This document shows positions 21,591 to 33,284 of a stretch of 64,000 nt of DNA, piece after piece. Below the pieces are notes generated by a model. It did no database searches. It was given only the letters and a program-made list of their open reading frames with translations, and had not been told where the DNA came from. Within the stretch, counting starts at the first letter, position 1, and each line of letters starts with the position of its first letter. The position numbers and the translations under genes are program-made. Source of the DNA: Gordius sp. MW1 (taxonomy: Eukaryota > Nematomorpha > Gordioida > Gordea > Gordiidae); contig OZ038531.1 of assembly GCA_964036665.1 (NCBI GenBank), positions 1,736,001 to 1,800,000 of the forward strand, written 5' to 3'.

Positions 21591-23060
21591 TGTAATATCC
21601 ATTTCCACGACACTCAAAAAAATCGACATGCCAATCAAAAAATTTTCTTAAAATTTGAAATTAAATTTCTATGGGCTAAGACAAACGTCAATCAACAGAT
21701 GTTTTTAGTTACTAACCTATAAAATTCACAAAAAATATTGATTAAAATTCAACCATGGTTTACAAGATTAATTAAAATTTATCATATTTGTAATTAAAAT
21801 TTTTCATATTTAGCATTCTGCATTTACTTCTTTTGATATGTGTTTTTGAGCTTGAGCTGATGATTATTGATCTATGTTTATAATTCCTTTTAAATTACTG
21901 ATATAATTTATAAAGTCAATATTGTATTTGGTACATTTAATAACCTAAAGGATATTTGAGTGAGTATTTAAATACATTGATCATTATATCTGATCTATGT
22001 TTATAAGCCTATCCTTTTAATTGTAATTTTGGTAAAGCTAATTGATGAACTCAATATTGTATTTGGTACATTTATAATAACCTAATATCTGTTGCGCTTG
22101 AGCTAATGATCATTATATCTGATTTATGTTTATAAGCCTATCCTTTTAATTGTAATTTTGGTAAAGCTAATTGATGAACTCAATATTGTATTTGGTATAT
22201 TTATAATAACCTAAGGGATATCTGTTGAGCTTGAGCTAATGATCATTATATCTGATCTAAGTTTATAAGCCTATCCGTTTAATTGTAATTTTGGTAAAGC
22301 TGATGAACTCAATATTGTATTTGGTATATTTATAATAACCTAAGGGATATCTGTTGAGCTTGAGCAATGATCATTATATCTGATCTATGTTTATAAGCCT
22401 ATCCTTTTAATTGTAATTTTGGTAAAGCTAAATGATAAACTCAATATTGTATTTGGTACATTTATAATAACCTAAGGAATAGCTGAGTTAGTACTTGAAT
22501 ACATTGAGCTTGAGCTAATGATCATTATATCTAATCTATGTTTATAAGCCTATCCTATTAATTATTTTTATTGTCTATAAGCTTAAAACTAAGGTAAAGT
22601 TTATAACTTAGACTAATAAAGTAAAAGATTTTTTAATAAGCTTCAAAGATTATGTGCATTTTTATACAAAACTAGAGATTAAAATACAAATGCTTGAGCT
22701 TGACTAAACTGATATTCATAATTTTCTTGATCTAACATAAATTTATAAAATACATGTGAAAAAAAAAGATTTGAAAATATACTTAAATGGCTAAATTGAT
22801 AGTTTGTTAGTGATTCTCTAAATTTTAATTTATAATTTAGATAATTATGCATAGTAATTCCTTGAAATATTTTGAAAGTCTTGTGTCGTCATTTTAGTGT
22901 CTTCAAAAAAAATACATGTTTTTGTGCCAAAACTAACCTATTGAGCTTTTAGGAAGATCACGTGATATGGCATATAACTCGTTATTATGCCATATTAACC
23001 AATAGGAATGTTCAACTGAGCGTGGTCGTTTTTTAAATGTCGACGTTTCAGATCATTACA
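21591..23060. mobile_element. TG...CA-bounded insertion in the LINE (solo-LTR-like)
   Basis: The segment starts TGTAATATCC and ends GATCATTACA. It is flanked by CCGG at 21587-21590 and 23061-23064, and it splits the LINE RT between its NQAGFRK and DHIITLRN blocks. No coding capacity is seen. The TG...CA ends and 4-bp duplication suit a solo LTR, but the ends also share a longer inverted similarity (CGACAYTYAAAAAA a little further in), which would suit a DNA element. The middle is a ~130-bp tandem repeat. Confidence 0.6.
21870..22570. repeat. Tandem repeat, ~130-bp period, about five units
   Basis: 'ttataagcctatcctttta' starts units near 22002, 22131, 22264, 22392 and 22543 (spacings 129, 133, 128, 151). 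Each is followed by 'aactcaatattgtatttggt' and 'gatcattatatctgat'. The units are contained in the insertion at 21591-23060. Confidence 0.75.
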
Positions 23061-23064
23061 CCGG

Positions 23065-24714
23065 CATTTCCTGAACCCAGCTTGATTGTGTTTGAGGATG
23101 CCCTCAACCTCGTTATATATTCTGTTGTAGATTATTTTTATGAATATTTTGGACTTAAGATTTATAATTGTGATTCCCCTGTAATTTTTAGAATCGGATG
23201 GGTCTCCTTTCTTAAAAAGCTTGATAAGGCGCCCTTGTGACCAGGATTCTGGTGCCTCTTCTTTCGCCCAGACTTCACAAAAGAGTAGATGTAGCATAGT
23301 ACCAGAAATGTATGGATCCGCTCTCAGTGCCTCTGAGGTGAGTCCAATCAGGTCAGCCGCTTTTGGGTTTTAAGTGATTTAATTGCTCTGTTGATCTCAG
23401 AAATCGATGGTGGTTCAGTTAATATTGGGAGTGCCGGAGATCCTTTAAAATTTATTATAAAGTCTGTGAAGATGTCCAATAACGGCACTTTGAATTGGGG
23501 GGACAGGATAGATCTAAAGTAAAGCTCCCTTGTTTTGGTTTGCACCAAGGAATCATTTGACTCACTAACTGTTTTTATGTTGTAGTATGCCCTTTTGGAA
23601 AACGAGCTACGATTCAGGCTTTTTATTATGTTGAATAGTTGGTGAGTGTTATTTGAGCGAGCCGCCGCCTCTGCCTCGCTTGTTCGCGAATTAATATAAG
23701 CCATTTTATTCTGTCTTATACTTGACTTGATACGTTTGCTGAGGGCAGTGTTTGTTGTGAGAACCAAGTTTTTGTCTTCATTCGATTCTGGCACTTGGGG
23801 GCATTAGCAAATATAGCTGATATTTTCAGACTCAACTCATTAATGGATAAAGCAGAAAGATTTGTATTTCTAAATTTGGAGCGTAGATATTCCCTGAATT
23901 CGGTTGTACCTGATAGACCTTGTGGCCTTATCGTTGGATTATTGCGCAATGATTCGTAAGGTGGCTGATTTCACCACCAGCTCAGCTGCTATGGCGCTGT
24001 GATCCGCCTTTTCATTTATTGTGTCCTGTATAACACGAAAGTTTTTGACAGTTTTATAATGTCGTTACCTGCACAGCAGGTGATCTATTTGGCTTGTTTG
24101 GGAACTATTCCTTTTTCTAAATGTAGCCAACTGATCTGTGGGGAGCTCGGAAAAAGTAGAGGCAATACGCCACTTCAACCCTCTACACCATTTTTTCAGA
24201 AAAATCCCGTTTCTATTGTTTGTGCCTAAAGAGTTAGGCCTACCAAGCCAGGGTCATCACGATCAGTGTACTTAACAGAAGAGTTGAAGTCGCCAATGAT
24301 GACGGGCAATGATCTGCGCTTTAGAGTCTTGAGCTTTCCTGAAAGTAGAGTGGAGAAGTCTTTCAATATTTGAAGTTTATATGACGATGTGGGGACATAG
24401 ACGTTTATCACTGAGAGATTACGTGACCCGAATGTGACATTGAGGATGAGGATTCTGTCGTTAACCCAATCGATACTCGAGATTGAGAGACGTTTATTTA
24501 TAATCGTGGACACTCCTGTGGTTGAGTTCTCGCTGATGCCCGCATGGAATATTGTGTAGTCTGAGTAGGCACTATCGACTCTGGAGAGGGGGATCCGAGT
24601 TTGTTGTAAACACAGAACGTCCAGTTTATGTTTCCTAGCGAATGTTATCATACATTGTTGATTCCCTTCCACCATTAAAGTATTAATGTTTAATGATGCG
24701 ATTTTAATCCGCAT
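23065..24714 (-). pseudogene. LINE ORF2 endonuclease, linker and RT N-terminus
   Basis: Start ATG 24714. The apurinic/apyrimidinic-type endonuclease reads MRIKIASLNINTL, LDVLCLQQTRIP, VINVYVPTS, LPVIIGDFNSS and, after a shift near 24235, QIDHLLC. Target-primed retrotransposition needs this nicking activity. The usual LQET Glu is Gln here (LQQT), which should inactivate it. The linker spans 23350-23950 with several shifts. RT begins WSQGRLIKLFKKGDPSDSKN, YRGITIINLKSKIF and HNQAGFRK before the nested insertion. Confidence 0.82.
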
Positions 24715-27100
24715 GATTGTTTGTATTTTCTCCGGGATATTCTTATGAATGCACTTCCACTGATATTATTAGTTAAGATTTGGGGGAGGGGTTAGTATTT
24801 ATTTAACTATGGGTAATGAAAATTAGAGATCTCAATTGTTAAATGAACGGGCTTTATAATATCTAATGCCAAGAAAAATTAAAAAAAAGCTGCAGACTTA
24901 ACATTCCATGCACGTGGGTACTGGGGGATTGTTTCGTTTAAAGGATTGAGAAAGAGGGGGGGGTTGAGTTAATGACAGGAAGTGTTTATATTTTTAATCT
25001 CATGATGAATAAGGCAGAGTGGGGACTAATATTTGTTTTGATTGGGAAGGAGGATTAATATGAGCGATTACTTATGCTGTATGAGGAGACTGGACCTTTT
25101 TGCTTTTTGAGTGGCACCAGCATATACATGGAAATGGGAAAGGGGGGTCTTAGAATTTAAACGATAACGAGGCATTCAAGGCGCCCAACAAGAGAATTAA
25201 TTACACTTAGATTTACTCCTAGTTTTTTTTTCTTTATAGAACGGGCAGAGCCGGTGGGGTGGCGACTCGAAATTTTGAGAATGATCCAGTATTTAAAGTA
25301 AATAAGGTTTGATTAAAAGAAACTATTAAGGAAGTGACTTTAATTGTAACTTAACTAAATTTAACCCTTAAATGTACTTATGGGGCCTGAGAAAATCCAC
25401 GAATATTACAATTTATTACCCCAGAACTCTAGATTTAGAAATTTTTAACTTAAAAGTATTTTAGGCTTGTGTATACCATTTGGAAAGAAATTGCTAATTC
25501 TTATTGTATTTTTTCATTGATATTAATGTGGAGATATTTTAGTACCTTATAAATATGAGTATTTTAAAATATAAATCTTTAAAACCTCTAGTAAAATAAG
25601 AATGTCTTTTTATAATTAGTTAAATGTCTTTGTGTTAAACTTCGGGAGAAGATGACCTATTGAGAATGAAGAGGGAAGTGATTTAAGGTCCGTATGTTGA
25701 CGGAACTAGGAGGGACTTTGTTAAAAAATACAGGTCCCACAATATAAAGCCTTGTTTAGGAGGAGTAAAGGAATAGACAAAAGGCCTTATCAGCTCTTGC
25801 TCTTGATTTAGATTTTACCCAAATGTTAATATAGTAATACACCAGCAATTTACGGTTTTAGATTTGGCGTTATGGAATTTTCCGTTGGTTTAAGTACTAC
25901 CCATAATAACTCGGGATAGATGAAAAGATCGTTTTTTAATAGAGGTGAAGACTAGACTTAATCTTGGATTTTTTGTTTTTTATTTAATGCACGTATATAC
26001 TGTTATTTTAGAGGTTACAATGTAAGTATTTTAAATAGTAGCAGACTCAACATTCAAAGCACGAGGGTTCTGGGGGATTGTTTGGTTTTAGAGAAATAAG
26101 AAGGGGAGGGGGGGGGGGGTAGAGTAGACGACAGGAAGTGTTTTATTTTATATTAATGATGTATAAAGCAAAATAATGACTAATACTTATTCAGATTCGA
26201 GAGAGAGGAGGCTAGTATGAGCGATTGCTTGTGCAAAATGAGGGAGACTAGACCTAGGATTGAATGAGTTGGAAGAGGGTCTTATTTGGGTGATGCCAGC
26301 ATATACATGAAAAAGGGGAATGGGGGTTATAGTATTTCATATTTTACCGAGACATTCAAGGTGCTAAAGAGAATTTATCACACTTAGATTTACTTCCATT
26401 TTTATTTATAGAACGGGCAGGTCTGTTTATAGACCAATACTCTAGAGGGGTAGGCGTGACGACTCGAAATTTTTAATGTGGGTGTTCTGTTTTTTGATAA
26501 GTTGTGATTATAGTTATTACCAATATAGTAATAATACGTCAAATATTTCAAGTAAAAAAAGTTAAATTAAAGGGGCTATTTATGAACAGGAAGTGACTTT
26601 AATTTTGATTTAGCCCTTCTATGGGGAACCCCTCTAAGCACACTTTAACTAATATTAATTATTATTAATATTTTTATAGTGTTATGGTGAATTAAAGTTA
26701 CAAATTAAATTTGAACTAAAATATCTACCAGTTATACACTTATTTTAATTAAAATGAGGAAAATTTCTGACAACTGCAAATTTAATGTTAACTTATTAAT
26801 GATTATTTAGAATTATGCATATTATTTAACCATGTGCAAATGGGAAAAACTAATAAGAATATTTGTGAATGTGCGTATGTATGAGTGGTGATCAGTGGCG
26901 ATTAGATTATGGTGATCAGTGGTTAAATTGGTAATTTGAAATTTGGGATTTTGAAACGAAAGGAATATACAAAATAGTCCATGTGTCCTGAAGAGGCCTA
27001 GGCTATGTATTCTCGATTCAGAGTGATAAATAACAAAACGTAAAACGCATTTCTTAAACGTTCCATTCCCAAGCGCAATCGCGTTCGTTAATTTTTGTGT
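24715..27100. repeat. Diverged direct duplication upstream of the LINE start
   Basis: Two long diverged copies, about 24890-25440 and 26040-26600, share 'tgggggattgttt', G-rich runs (12 G near 26106), 'gacaggaagtg', 'cagcatatacatg' and 'gacgactcgaaattt'-like sequence in the same order, about 1.15 kb apart. They lie upstream of the LINE's endonuclease start and could be a repeated LINE 5' UTR, or an unrelated repeat. No coding sequence is supported. 26600-27100 holds nothing recognisable. Confidence 0.5.
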
Positions 27101-27218
27101 TATTGTTTACAAATTTTTTTAAATTCGCCATTTTTGCTTGTTCTAATCCGTATGGTAACAACAACATTTTGTGGCAATATTTTCCTAGATAAATAATTTT
27201 GAATTTTTAATCTCTTTG

Positions 27219-27345
27219 TTGTAGCCGTGATAACTAAGCTGTTCGCGTCTATGCAAATGAGATTAGTAGTACCTTTTCCCACTAAGGGAGAGAATAATGA
27301 GCGTGTGCATAAGATGTAATATACGTGAATAGATGTTCGCATCTG
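27219..27345. repeat. Inverted repeat arm, partner at 30793-30910
   Basis: 'gtagccgtgataactaagct' to 'aatatacgtgaatagatg' is repeated almost perfectly in reverse complement at 30793-30910. The short 'aacattttgtggcaat' and 'cctagataaataattttgaa' motifs next to both arms are instead in direct orientation, so the boundary is complex. Confidence 0.7.
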
Positions 27346-27399
27346 AGTGAACCCTTATCGACAAAACGTTATCATTCAAACAACCTAGTTTCTCACGAA

Positions 27400-28017
27400 A
27401 AAATCAACTATATTCCACGTTGATTCTATCAATGTTCTAATGCCACAGTCTCCCGACGTACTGACCATCACAATCAACCCAACAGGGGTCGTAGGCTTAT
27501 TATCGAAAACCCTTGCCCCTAACACCGAGGTTGGCTCATTAACAGAGTCCATTGCCTCATTAATAACAACCAAGGATTTATGCATAGATGCTACCTTGAA
27601 ACCGGTGTTGCATGGCCATCAGCATTATTAATTGAACAATTGATTTTCATATTTCTACCACTATAGTTTTTACCAATGTCCCACCAATTAACCATAGGAC
27701 CCATAATATTATCTATTTTTTCATCGATAACGAATAACTTTAATTCTAAAACTTCCTCGTTTGCACATACTCGAACTTTAGTATTCCCGACAAGTTTAAT
27801 CTTCGAACCGTCTAATTGTTCTACTAAAACATGCCTTTTATTTATTTATGCTTTTAAAAGGCCATAATTTTAACACAATTACATTTACTTATAACAGAAA
27901 TAGAAGCCCCAGAATCTACTAAAAAATTTATTTGCTTACCTTCTATATTAAATAAAGCACCGGAGTTTCGCCTATATGGGTCGCTAATGAGTTGTGTTAT
28001 TTTTAAAATTATTAAGC
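27400..28017 (-). pseudogene. Retroelement protease remnant
   Basis: Minus strand from about 28005: LISDPYRRNSGALFNIEGKQ, then INFLVDSGASISVISKCNC. The latter has the aspartic protease active-site motif (DSGA). Several shifts later come KLVGNTKVRVCANEEVLELK and LFVIDEKIDNIMGP, a protease C-terminal region. It is the downstream part of an old minus-strand LTR retroelement whose gag lies at 29895-30500 and which was split by the short LTR element at 28018. The family (Gypsy or BEL-like) cannot be settled from this piece. Confidence 0.6.
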
Positions 28018-29875
28018 TTTCGTATTTGAAGGAATGAAAATACGCTTTAATATGTTTCTTTAAATTTCTAGCTAAACGTATCTATTTTCTAGAACTACCG
28101 CGAATATCAATCAGTTTTATTTTTCGTACTACTACATCTTTAGCATAAATTTATTCAACTTCAAAAATTATTATGACTGATGGCGATAAACAAATAAATG
28201 ATAGCGCACAAGCGCGGTGGTAAAACAATAATGATCAGCGCATCGGTAACAACAACGATCAGCGCACTGGTACAATAATGATAAACGGCGCAAATAACAA
28301 TAACTAACAAATAGCGATATCATCATGATTATAACATCTGAAGGCTAATTCATAGTAGGGTAATAAACCGGTAACTAACCTTGACATTAAATTTAAGAAT
28401 AAACCACTTGGCACATTTCCAAAAGTAAAAGAAGTCATAAAATTAGAAGTAAGCGAGGGGGGAATAGATATACCACACCTACCCCTTTTCCCAAAAACAA
28501 ATCTACCTCTGCGGATCACTCGTGAGGGTTAAAGCCGCCAACGGAGGTATTAAGACTTCGACTTTTTGACACCGACATTGACACCGACATTAACATTGAT
28601 ATTGACCTAGATACTGACGCTGATTGACACTACTTCCCGACACTCAAGAATTTTGTTCCTCATAACCGAGGATGACTCATTGACTGAGTTCAGTGCCCCA
28701 AAAACCAAGGTTGACTCATTATCTGAGTTCAGTGCCTTATAAACCAAGGATGACTCAATGAGTTCAGAGCCTTATAAACCCGAGGTTGACTCTATGAGCC
28801 AATCTAGTAGTACAATTGCTAACCAAAAAATCTCCGTCAATTCCTTCCTTCAAAAAAATTTTCTGACGTTTCCTTCCTTCCAAATATTAATATAATTCAC
28901 TTTACAAAAATTGTCCTTTCCCTTTCCATTCCTTCCTTCAAAATCTTAATACCATTCCATTTACAAAAATAGCCAAATAATATTCAAAGAAACGCGGGGG
29001 GGGGGGGGGTTTGGTTTAATATTGATTGCTAACAATATAATCGTCATACAATTAATATATGAGAATCATTCAAGTAAACTATCTTAAAATAATATTAAAG
29101 TGGCACAATAAGAAACTAGGCTTCTATTTAAATCATTTGTTTTCAGTGGGTTTGAATTCAATTTTACCAGACATTACGAATTTTGATTTTCAGAATTCCC
29201 AAATGTTGCTTTCGAATCACTTCATTGAATATTTGCTAAGAAAGAATATTAATTCCCAGAATATATTTCATTTTCTGAACATGATTAACTTTCCTTTTAA
29301 GACGATCGTTCTGTTGTTAGTTAGTTGCTCGAATAATTAGTGTGAATATATTTTTTTTGTCTTGCCACTGGAATCAGGATATTGGAATTTCCATTGCGGG
29401 CGTTCTGACACCAATTTCGTATTTGAAGGAATGAAAATACGCTTTAATATATTTCTTTAAATTTCTAGCTAAATGTATCTATTTTCTAGAACTACCGCGA
29501 ATATCAATCAGTTTTATTTTTCGTACTACTACATCTTTAGCATAAATTTATTCAACTTCAAAAATTATTATGACTGATGGCGATAAACAAATAAATGATA
29601 GCGCACAAGCGCGGTGGTAAAACAATAATGATCAGCGCATCGGTAACAACAACGATCAGCGCACTGGTACAATAATGATAAACGGCGCAAATAACAATAA
29701 CTAACAAATAGCGATATCATCATGATTATAACATCTGAAGGCTAATTCATAGTAGGGTAATAAACCGGTAACTAACCTTGACATTAAATTTAAGAATAAC
29801 CCACTTGGCACATTTCCAAAAGTAAAAGAAGCCATAAAATTAGAAGTAAGCGAGGGGGGGAATAGATATACCACA
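28018..29875 (-). mobile_element. Young short non-autonomous LTR retroelement
   Basis: Two nearly identical LTRs (28018-28477 and 29415-29875) enclose 937 bp. On the minus strand the 5' LTR is at the right. It is followed after one base by a PBS-like TGGTGTCAGAACGC (near 29399-29413). A polypurine tract GGGAAAAGGGGTAGG abuts the other LTR (28478-28493). The flanks TAAGC and TAAAC are a 5-bp duplication with one mismatch. The LTRs differ by about four substitutions and one G-run length change, so insertion was recent. No gag or pol is seen inside, which makes it a TRIM/LARD-like parasite of an autonomous family. Confidence 0.85.
28560..28800. repeat. Short tandem repeats inside the young LTR element
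   Basis: 28561-28620 repeats GACATTGACACC-like hexamers. 28660-28800 has about four units of some 37-42 bp built on 'gatgactcattgactgagtt' and 'cagtgccttataaacc'. A G14 run lies near 28996. Confidence 0.65.
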
Positions 29876-29894
29876 TAAACAATCTACAATTGCA

Positions 29895-30500
29895 TAGCAC
29901 CTGAAGTGCCCCAATTTATTGCAATAAAAACCGCGTTACCGAGGTCTAACCCTGTAAACTTGTTATACGCGATGCATCTTTATAAAAATTATTACTAAAA
30001 TTACCATGATTATTAACAACATGACAAACATCTTGTCTTCTAAAATTAAATTTACAAATGACAATGAATCTTTAGGCAAAAAAACATTGCGATTAATAAC
30101 CAAAATTAAATAAATAAATTATCGAGTGAATGTTTTATTTAAACCCACAATTAATAAAGTAAAATTTTACGTAAGAATATATCAACAATATGTTAAATAT
30201 AGCAAACTAAATGAAATCACAACGTTAAAATTAATAATTTAACCAAAAATAATCTAAATGTCCTATTATATTATGCCATTAAAAACATTAAAATAATAAA
30301 GATTAACCAAGATTTTTCCATCAAAAATAAATTATACTTTTTCCGGGCATAACGGTTCTTCGGATTGTTGTTGGCGTTTGCTCGTCCTACCAAATTCGTT
30401 TGCCTTTCGATGGGTTTCCTCGTGCTACCAATTACAAGTCCGCAAATCCTTTTATTCCCATATAATATCAACAAGCAAATCCTATTATTTCCATATAATA
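29895..30500 (-). pseudogene. Gag remnant of the split minus-strand LTR element
   Basis: Minus-strand reading gives FYCNKLGHFRCYAIVDC near 29890-29940, which resembles a degraded CCHC zinc knuckle. It lies directly before the point where the short LTR element entered, and the protease follows on the other side. A basic stretch RQTNLVGRANANNNPKNRY at 30300-30420 may be more gag. Frames are broken throughout. The assignment rests on order and on the knuckle-like motif. Confidence 0.4.
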
Positions 30501-30792
30501 TAAATACGTGGCGAAGTAAATAAATCGGTATAATATTGATCGGATAAAGTGGGAGTAGAACGATGGCCGGAGGTTAAATTCAGGGTAACCCACGTGTTTC
30601 TAAAGATGTAAAATAAACATATTCCCCCACAGGACTCCTGGTTAGAACAATAAATAACTTCTCATGTAGGACTAAAATGACAAAATAAATATCTGATTTT
30701 TATGGTTAAATTCTAGCTATTTAAAACTTGTCGTTGCCCTCCTCAATTTGAATGAGGGATGCCGACCGTCCAATGTCTGCATCTAATTATGC

Positions 30793-30910
30793 ACATCTAT
30801 TCACGTATATTACATCTTATTCACACGCTCATTATTCTCCCCCTTAGTGGGAAAAGGTACTACTAATCTCATTTGCATAGACGCGAACAGCTTAGTTATC
30901 ACGGCTACAA
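30793..30910. repeat. Inverted repeat arm, partner at 27219-27345
   Basis: Near-perfect reverse complement of 27219-27345. The pair encloses the old LTR element and its nested insertion. Confidence 0.7.
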
Positions 30911-31074
30911 CTTCAAACAAGATTTGTTAATTTATTCAACATTTTGTGGCAATAAAAAGGTATGATAAATTGATATATTAACTATTTTCCTAGATAAATA
31001 ATTTTGAATTATTTTCTTGCAAAAGAGGTGGGAAAAAAATATCAACCATTAAAATGTTCAACATATTTGTCTCA

Positions 31075-31560
31075 TTTACTAAAATAGCAGGTGGTGAGAA
31101 ATATACCGTGATAGATTGGCGTGACGCGTACTTACAAATGGTGGTAGATGAAGAGAGTAGACATTTGTAAACAATTGCTACGCACGTTGGTCATTTTAGG
31201 TACAAACGTTTGCCATTTGGTTTAGCTATGGCACCAAATCTTTTTCAAAGATATATAGAAAACTTACTAGATGGAATTCGCAGACTGGAGTACTATTGGA
31301 CGATATAATTGGTACAGGTAGAATCCAAAATGATCACTTAAAAAATTTAAATGAAGTACTAATGAGGATGCAAAATGCCGGTTTAAAAGCGAAGAAGGAA
31401 AAAGTGAAATTTTTCAATGATTCCGTAATTTATTTGGGACACAAAATTGATTCAGCTGGTATTCACCCTACTGACGAACGTGTAAAAGCTATAAGTAAAT
31501 TTAAAGTACCATCTAACAAGAAAGAACTACGATCATTTTTGGGATTGGTGAATTATTAAG
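31075..31560 (+). pseudogene. Gypsy family 2 RT fragment
   Basis: RT motifs YTVIDWRDAYLQM, LPFGLAMAPNLFQRY and the LLDD box, with an in-frame stop after ESRHL and a shift near 31280. The open part 31296-31559 carries LMRMQNAGLKAKKEKVKF and HPTDERVKAISKFKVP. Confidence 0.8.
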
Positions 31561-31639
31561 AACGTTTTATTCTTAGGTTATATGAAAAATGTGCCCCCTT
31601 ACATGCACTGACCGGTTCTTCCGTGAGGTGGAAATGGAC

Positions 31640-32165
31640 GGCTACAGATCAAACAATTTTTGACGATGTTAAGAAATTGCTGTCAATACTTTAGTTCCTT
31701 ATATGCCTACGTTGCCACTAAACCTTGCAGTAAATGCATCGGAGACGGGGTTAGGCGCCGTTTTATCTCGTAAATTTCCGGACGGTTCGGAGAAACCGAT
31801 CGCTTATGCATCCCAAACTTTAAGCAATGCCGAAAAAGTTACTACCATTGATCGTGAAGCTTGTGCGATCATTTACGGGGATTGAAAAGTTTAATCAATA
31901 TCTTCGGGGAAGACAATTTACTTTAACAACCGATCACAAACCCTTGGAGCGGTTAATCGGATGTAATCGGGATTTACTAAAAATGGTAAATAATATGCTA
32001 GTGTGTTGGGCCTTATTTTTGAATTCCTATCAATTTGACATTAAATATCGTATGGGTAAAGAAAATCAATGTGCTGATGCTTTATCTCGTTTAACGATAC
32101 ATGATAGTGACGAAGAATCGACGAATTACATCAATAATGTCGGTTTATTAATGTTGGGCGATTGA
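31640..32165 (+). pseudogene. Gypsy family 2 RNase H fragment
   Basis: LNLAVNASETGLGAVLSRKF, IAYASQTLSNAEKVTTIDRE, then a shift near 31870 and LTTDHKPLERLIGCNRD, MGKENQCADALSRL. The first catalytic Asp (VDAS in relatives) reads Asn (VNAS), so activity would be lost even without the frameshift. Confidence 0.8.
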
Positions 32166-33270
32166 CATTAAATAAAGAGATGTTGAAGAATGCAATTAAG
32201 ACGGATACTGGGTGTCGAGAACTAATTCGCGCCATTGAAAGGAATTGGCGAATAGATGTGTCGAAATTTCATATAGATTTGAAAGCGTAATATAATAGAA
32301 AAGACGAAATTTCTTATGAAGATGGCCTTTTATTATTGGGAAATCGTTTAATAATTCCAGAAAGCCTACAAAGACTTGTGTTAAAGATTTACAGCAAGGT
32401 CATCCGGGCATAACAGGAACGCGTAATATTTCACGGTATTACGTCTACTAGCCTGCGATGGCTCGTGACATAGATTTATATGTTAAAGACTGTGACGGAT
32501 GTCAAGAGTTGAGACCAATAGAAAAGCCAGTACCTTTGCATCCATGGAGTTTGACTGATCGAGTAAGGGAGCGCGTTCATATCGATATAGCAGGGCCCGT
32601 TGAAGGCAGATGGTGGTTAGTTTTAATTGACTCTCTACCAAAATGGGTTAAATTGGCGACCTTGAAATAGACAACATCATTCGTTATAATTAATTATTTA
32701 AGCAGTTTCTATCACCCTAAAACTAATGGGCTAGCTGAAAGAATTATACGTAATTTAAGAAGTAGATATTGGGCAGGAAGAAAGGAGATGTTAGACAAAG
32801 AATTATGCTTTCAGCAAGTTCTTATGTGTTATCGTAATTCGCCTCAAGCCTACTGGAAAAGCACCTGCAGAAATGTTTATTGGGAGAAGGTTACAAACAG
32901 CTATCGATTTAATCAAAATTGACCCAAGAAGGAAAACGTGTGGAAACAAAAACTGTATCACGATCAAGATGAATTTTAGAGAATTTACCGTTGGTGATCC
33001 AGTGTGGATTCTAAATGAAACAAAATCAGGTTGGCATAAAGGAGTGATCGTTGAACGGAAAAGCCATTATTTTTATAATGTCCGCACAAGAGAATACGAA
33101 GAAAACATGCCGACCATTTTAGACTACGTTCCGAGTTTATGCCAAATGTAGAGACATCGATGAAAGCGAATCTTGAACCAAACATTGATATAGCTGAAAA
33201 TCCAACTATTATAAGACGGTATACAAGAATTTCGAAGGAACCTGTGCGTTTTCATGATGCGTTCAATTTT
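32166..33270 (+). pseudogene. Gypsy family 2 integrase fragment with C-terminal module
   Basis: CDGCQELRPIEKPVPLHPWS, VHIDIAGPVEGRWWLVLIDS, then a deletion that removes the second catalytic region (jump near 32690), then YHPKTNGLAERIIRNL. After this comes the post-integrase module REFTVGDPVWILNETKSGWH, KGVIVERKSHYFYNV. This copy shows what family 2 carries downstream of the deletion in the 17.6-kb copy. Confidence 0.8.
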
Positions 33271-33284
33271 TAAAATAGGGAAAA

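Larger units (their letters stand above)
16678..24714 (-). mobile_element. APE-type LINE, interrupted by two nested insertions
   Basis: One minus-strand LINE. Its 5' endonuclease start is at 24714 and its 3' end at the (GTAT)n tract 16678-16694, the usual microsatellite tail of such LINEs. It is split by a Gypsy element (17622-21142, duplication GCCTG) and by a TG...CA-bounded segment (21591-23060, duplication CCGG). Removing the Gypsy and one GCCTG brings FANQA and KQAGLFINAGKC into one open frame. The remaining LINE is about 3 kb. A second copy of its 3' half lies at 59063-59950. Confidence 0.85.

Noticed and set aside
21870..22570. CRISPR-like array
   Set aside because: Direct repeats of ~130 bp without short regular spacers, inside a eukaryotic transposon; an ordinary tandem repeat.
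29059..29340. 93-codon plus-strand frame inside the short LTR element
   Set aside because: It is antisense to the element's PBS-to-PPT direction and AT-rich with no domain; not supported as a gene.
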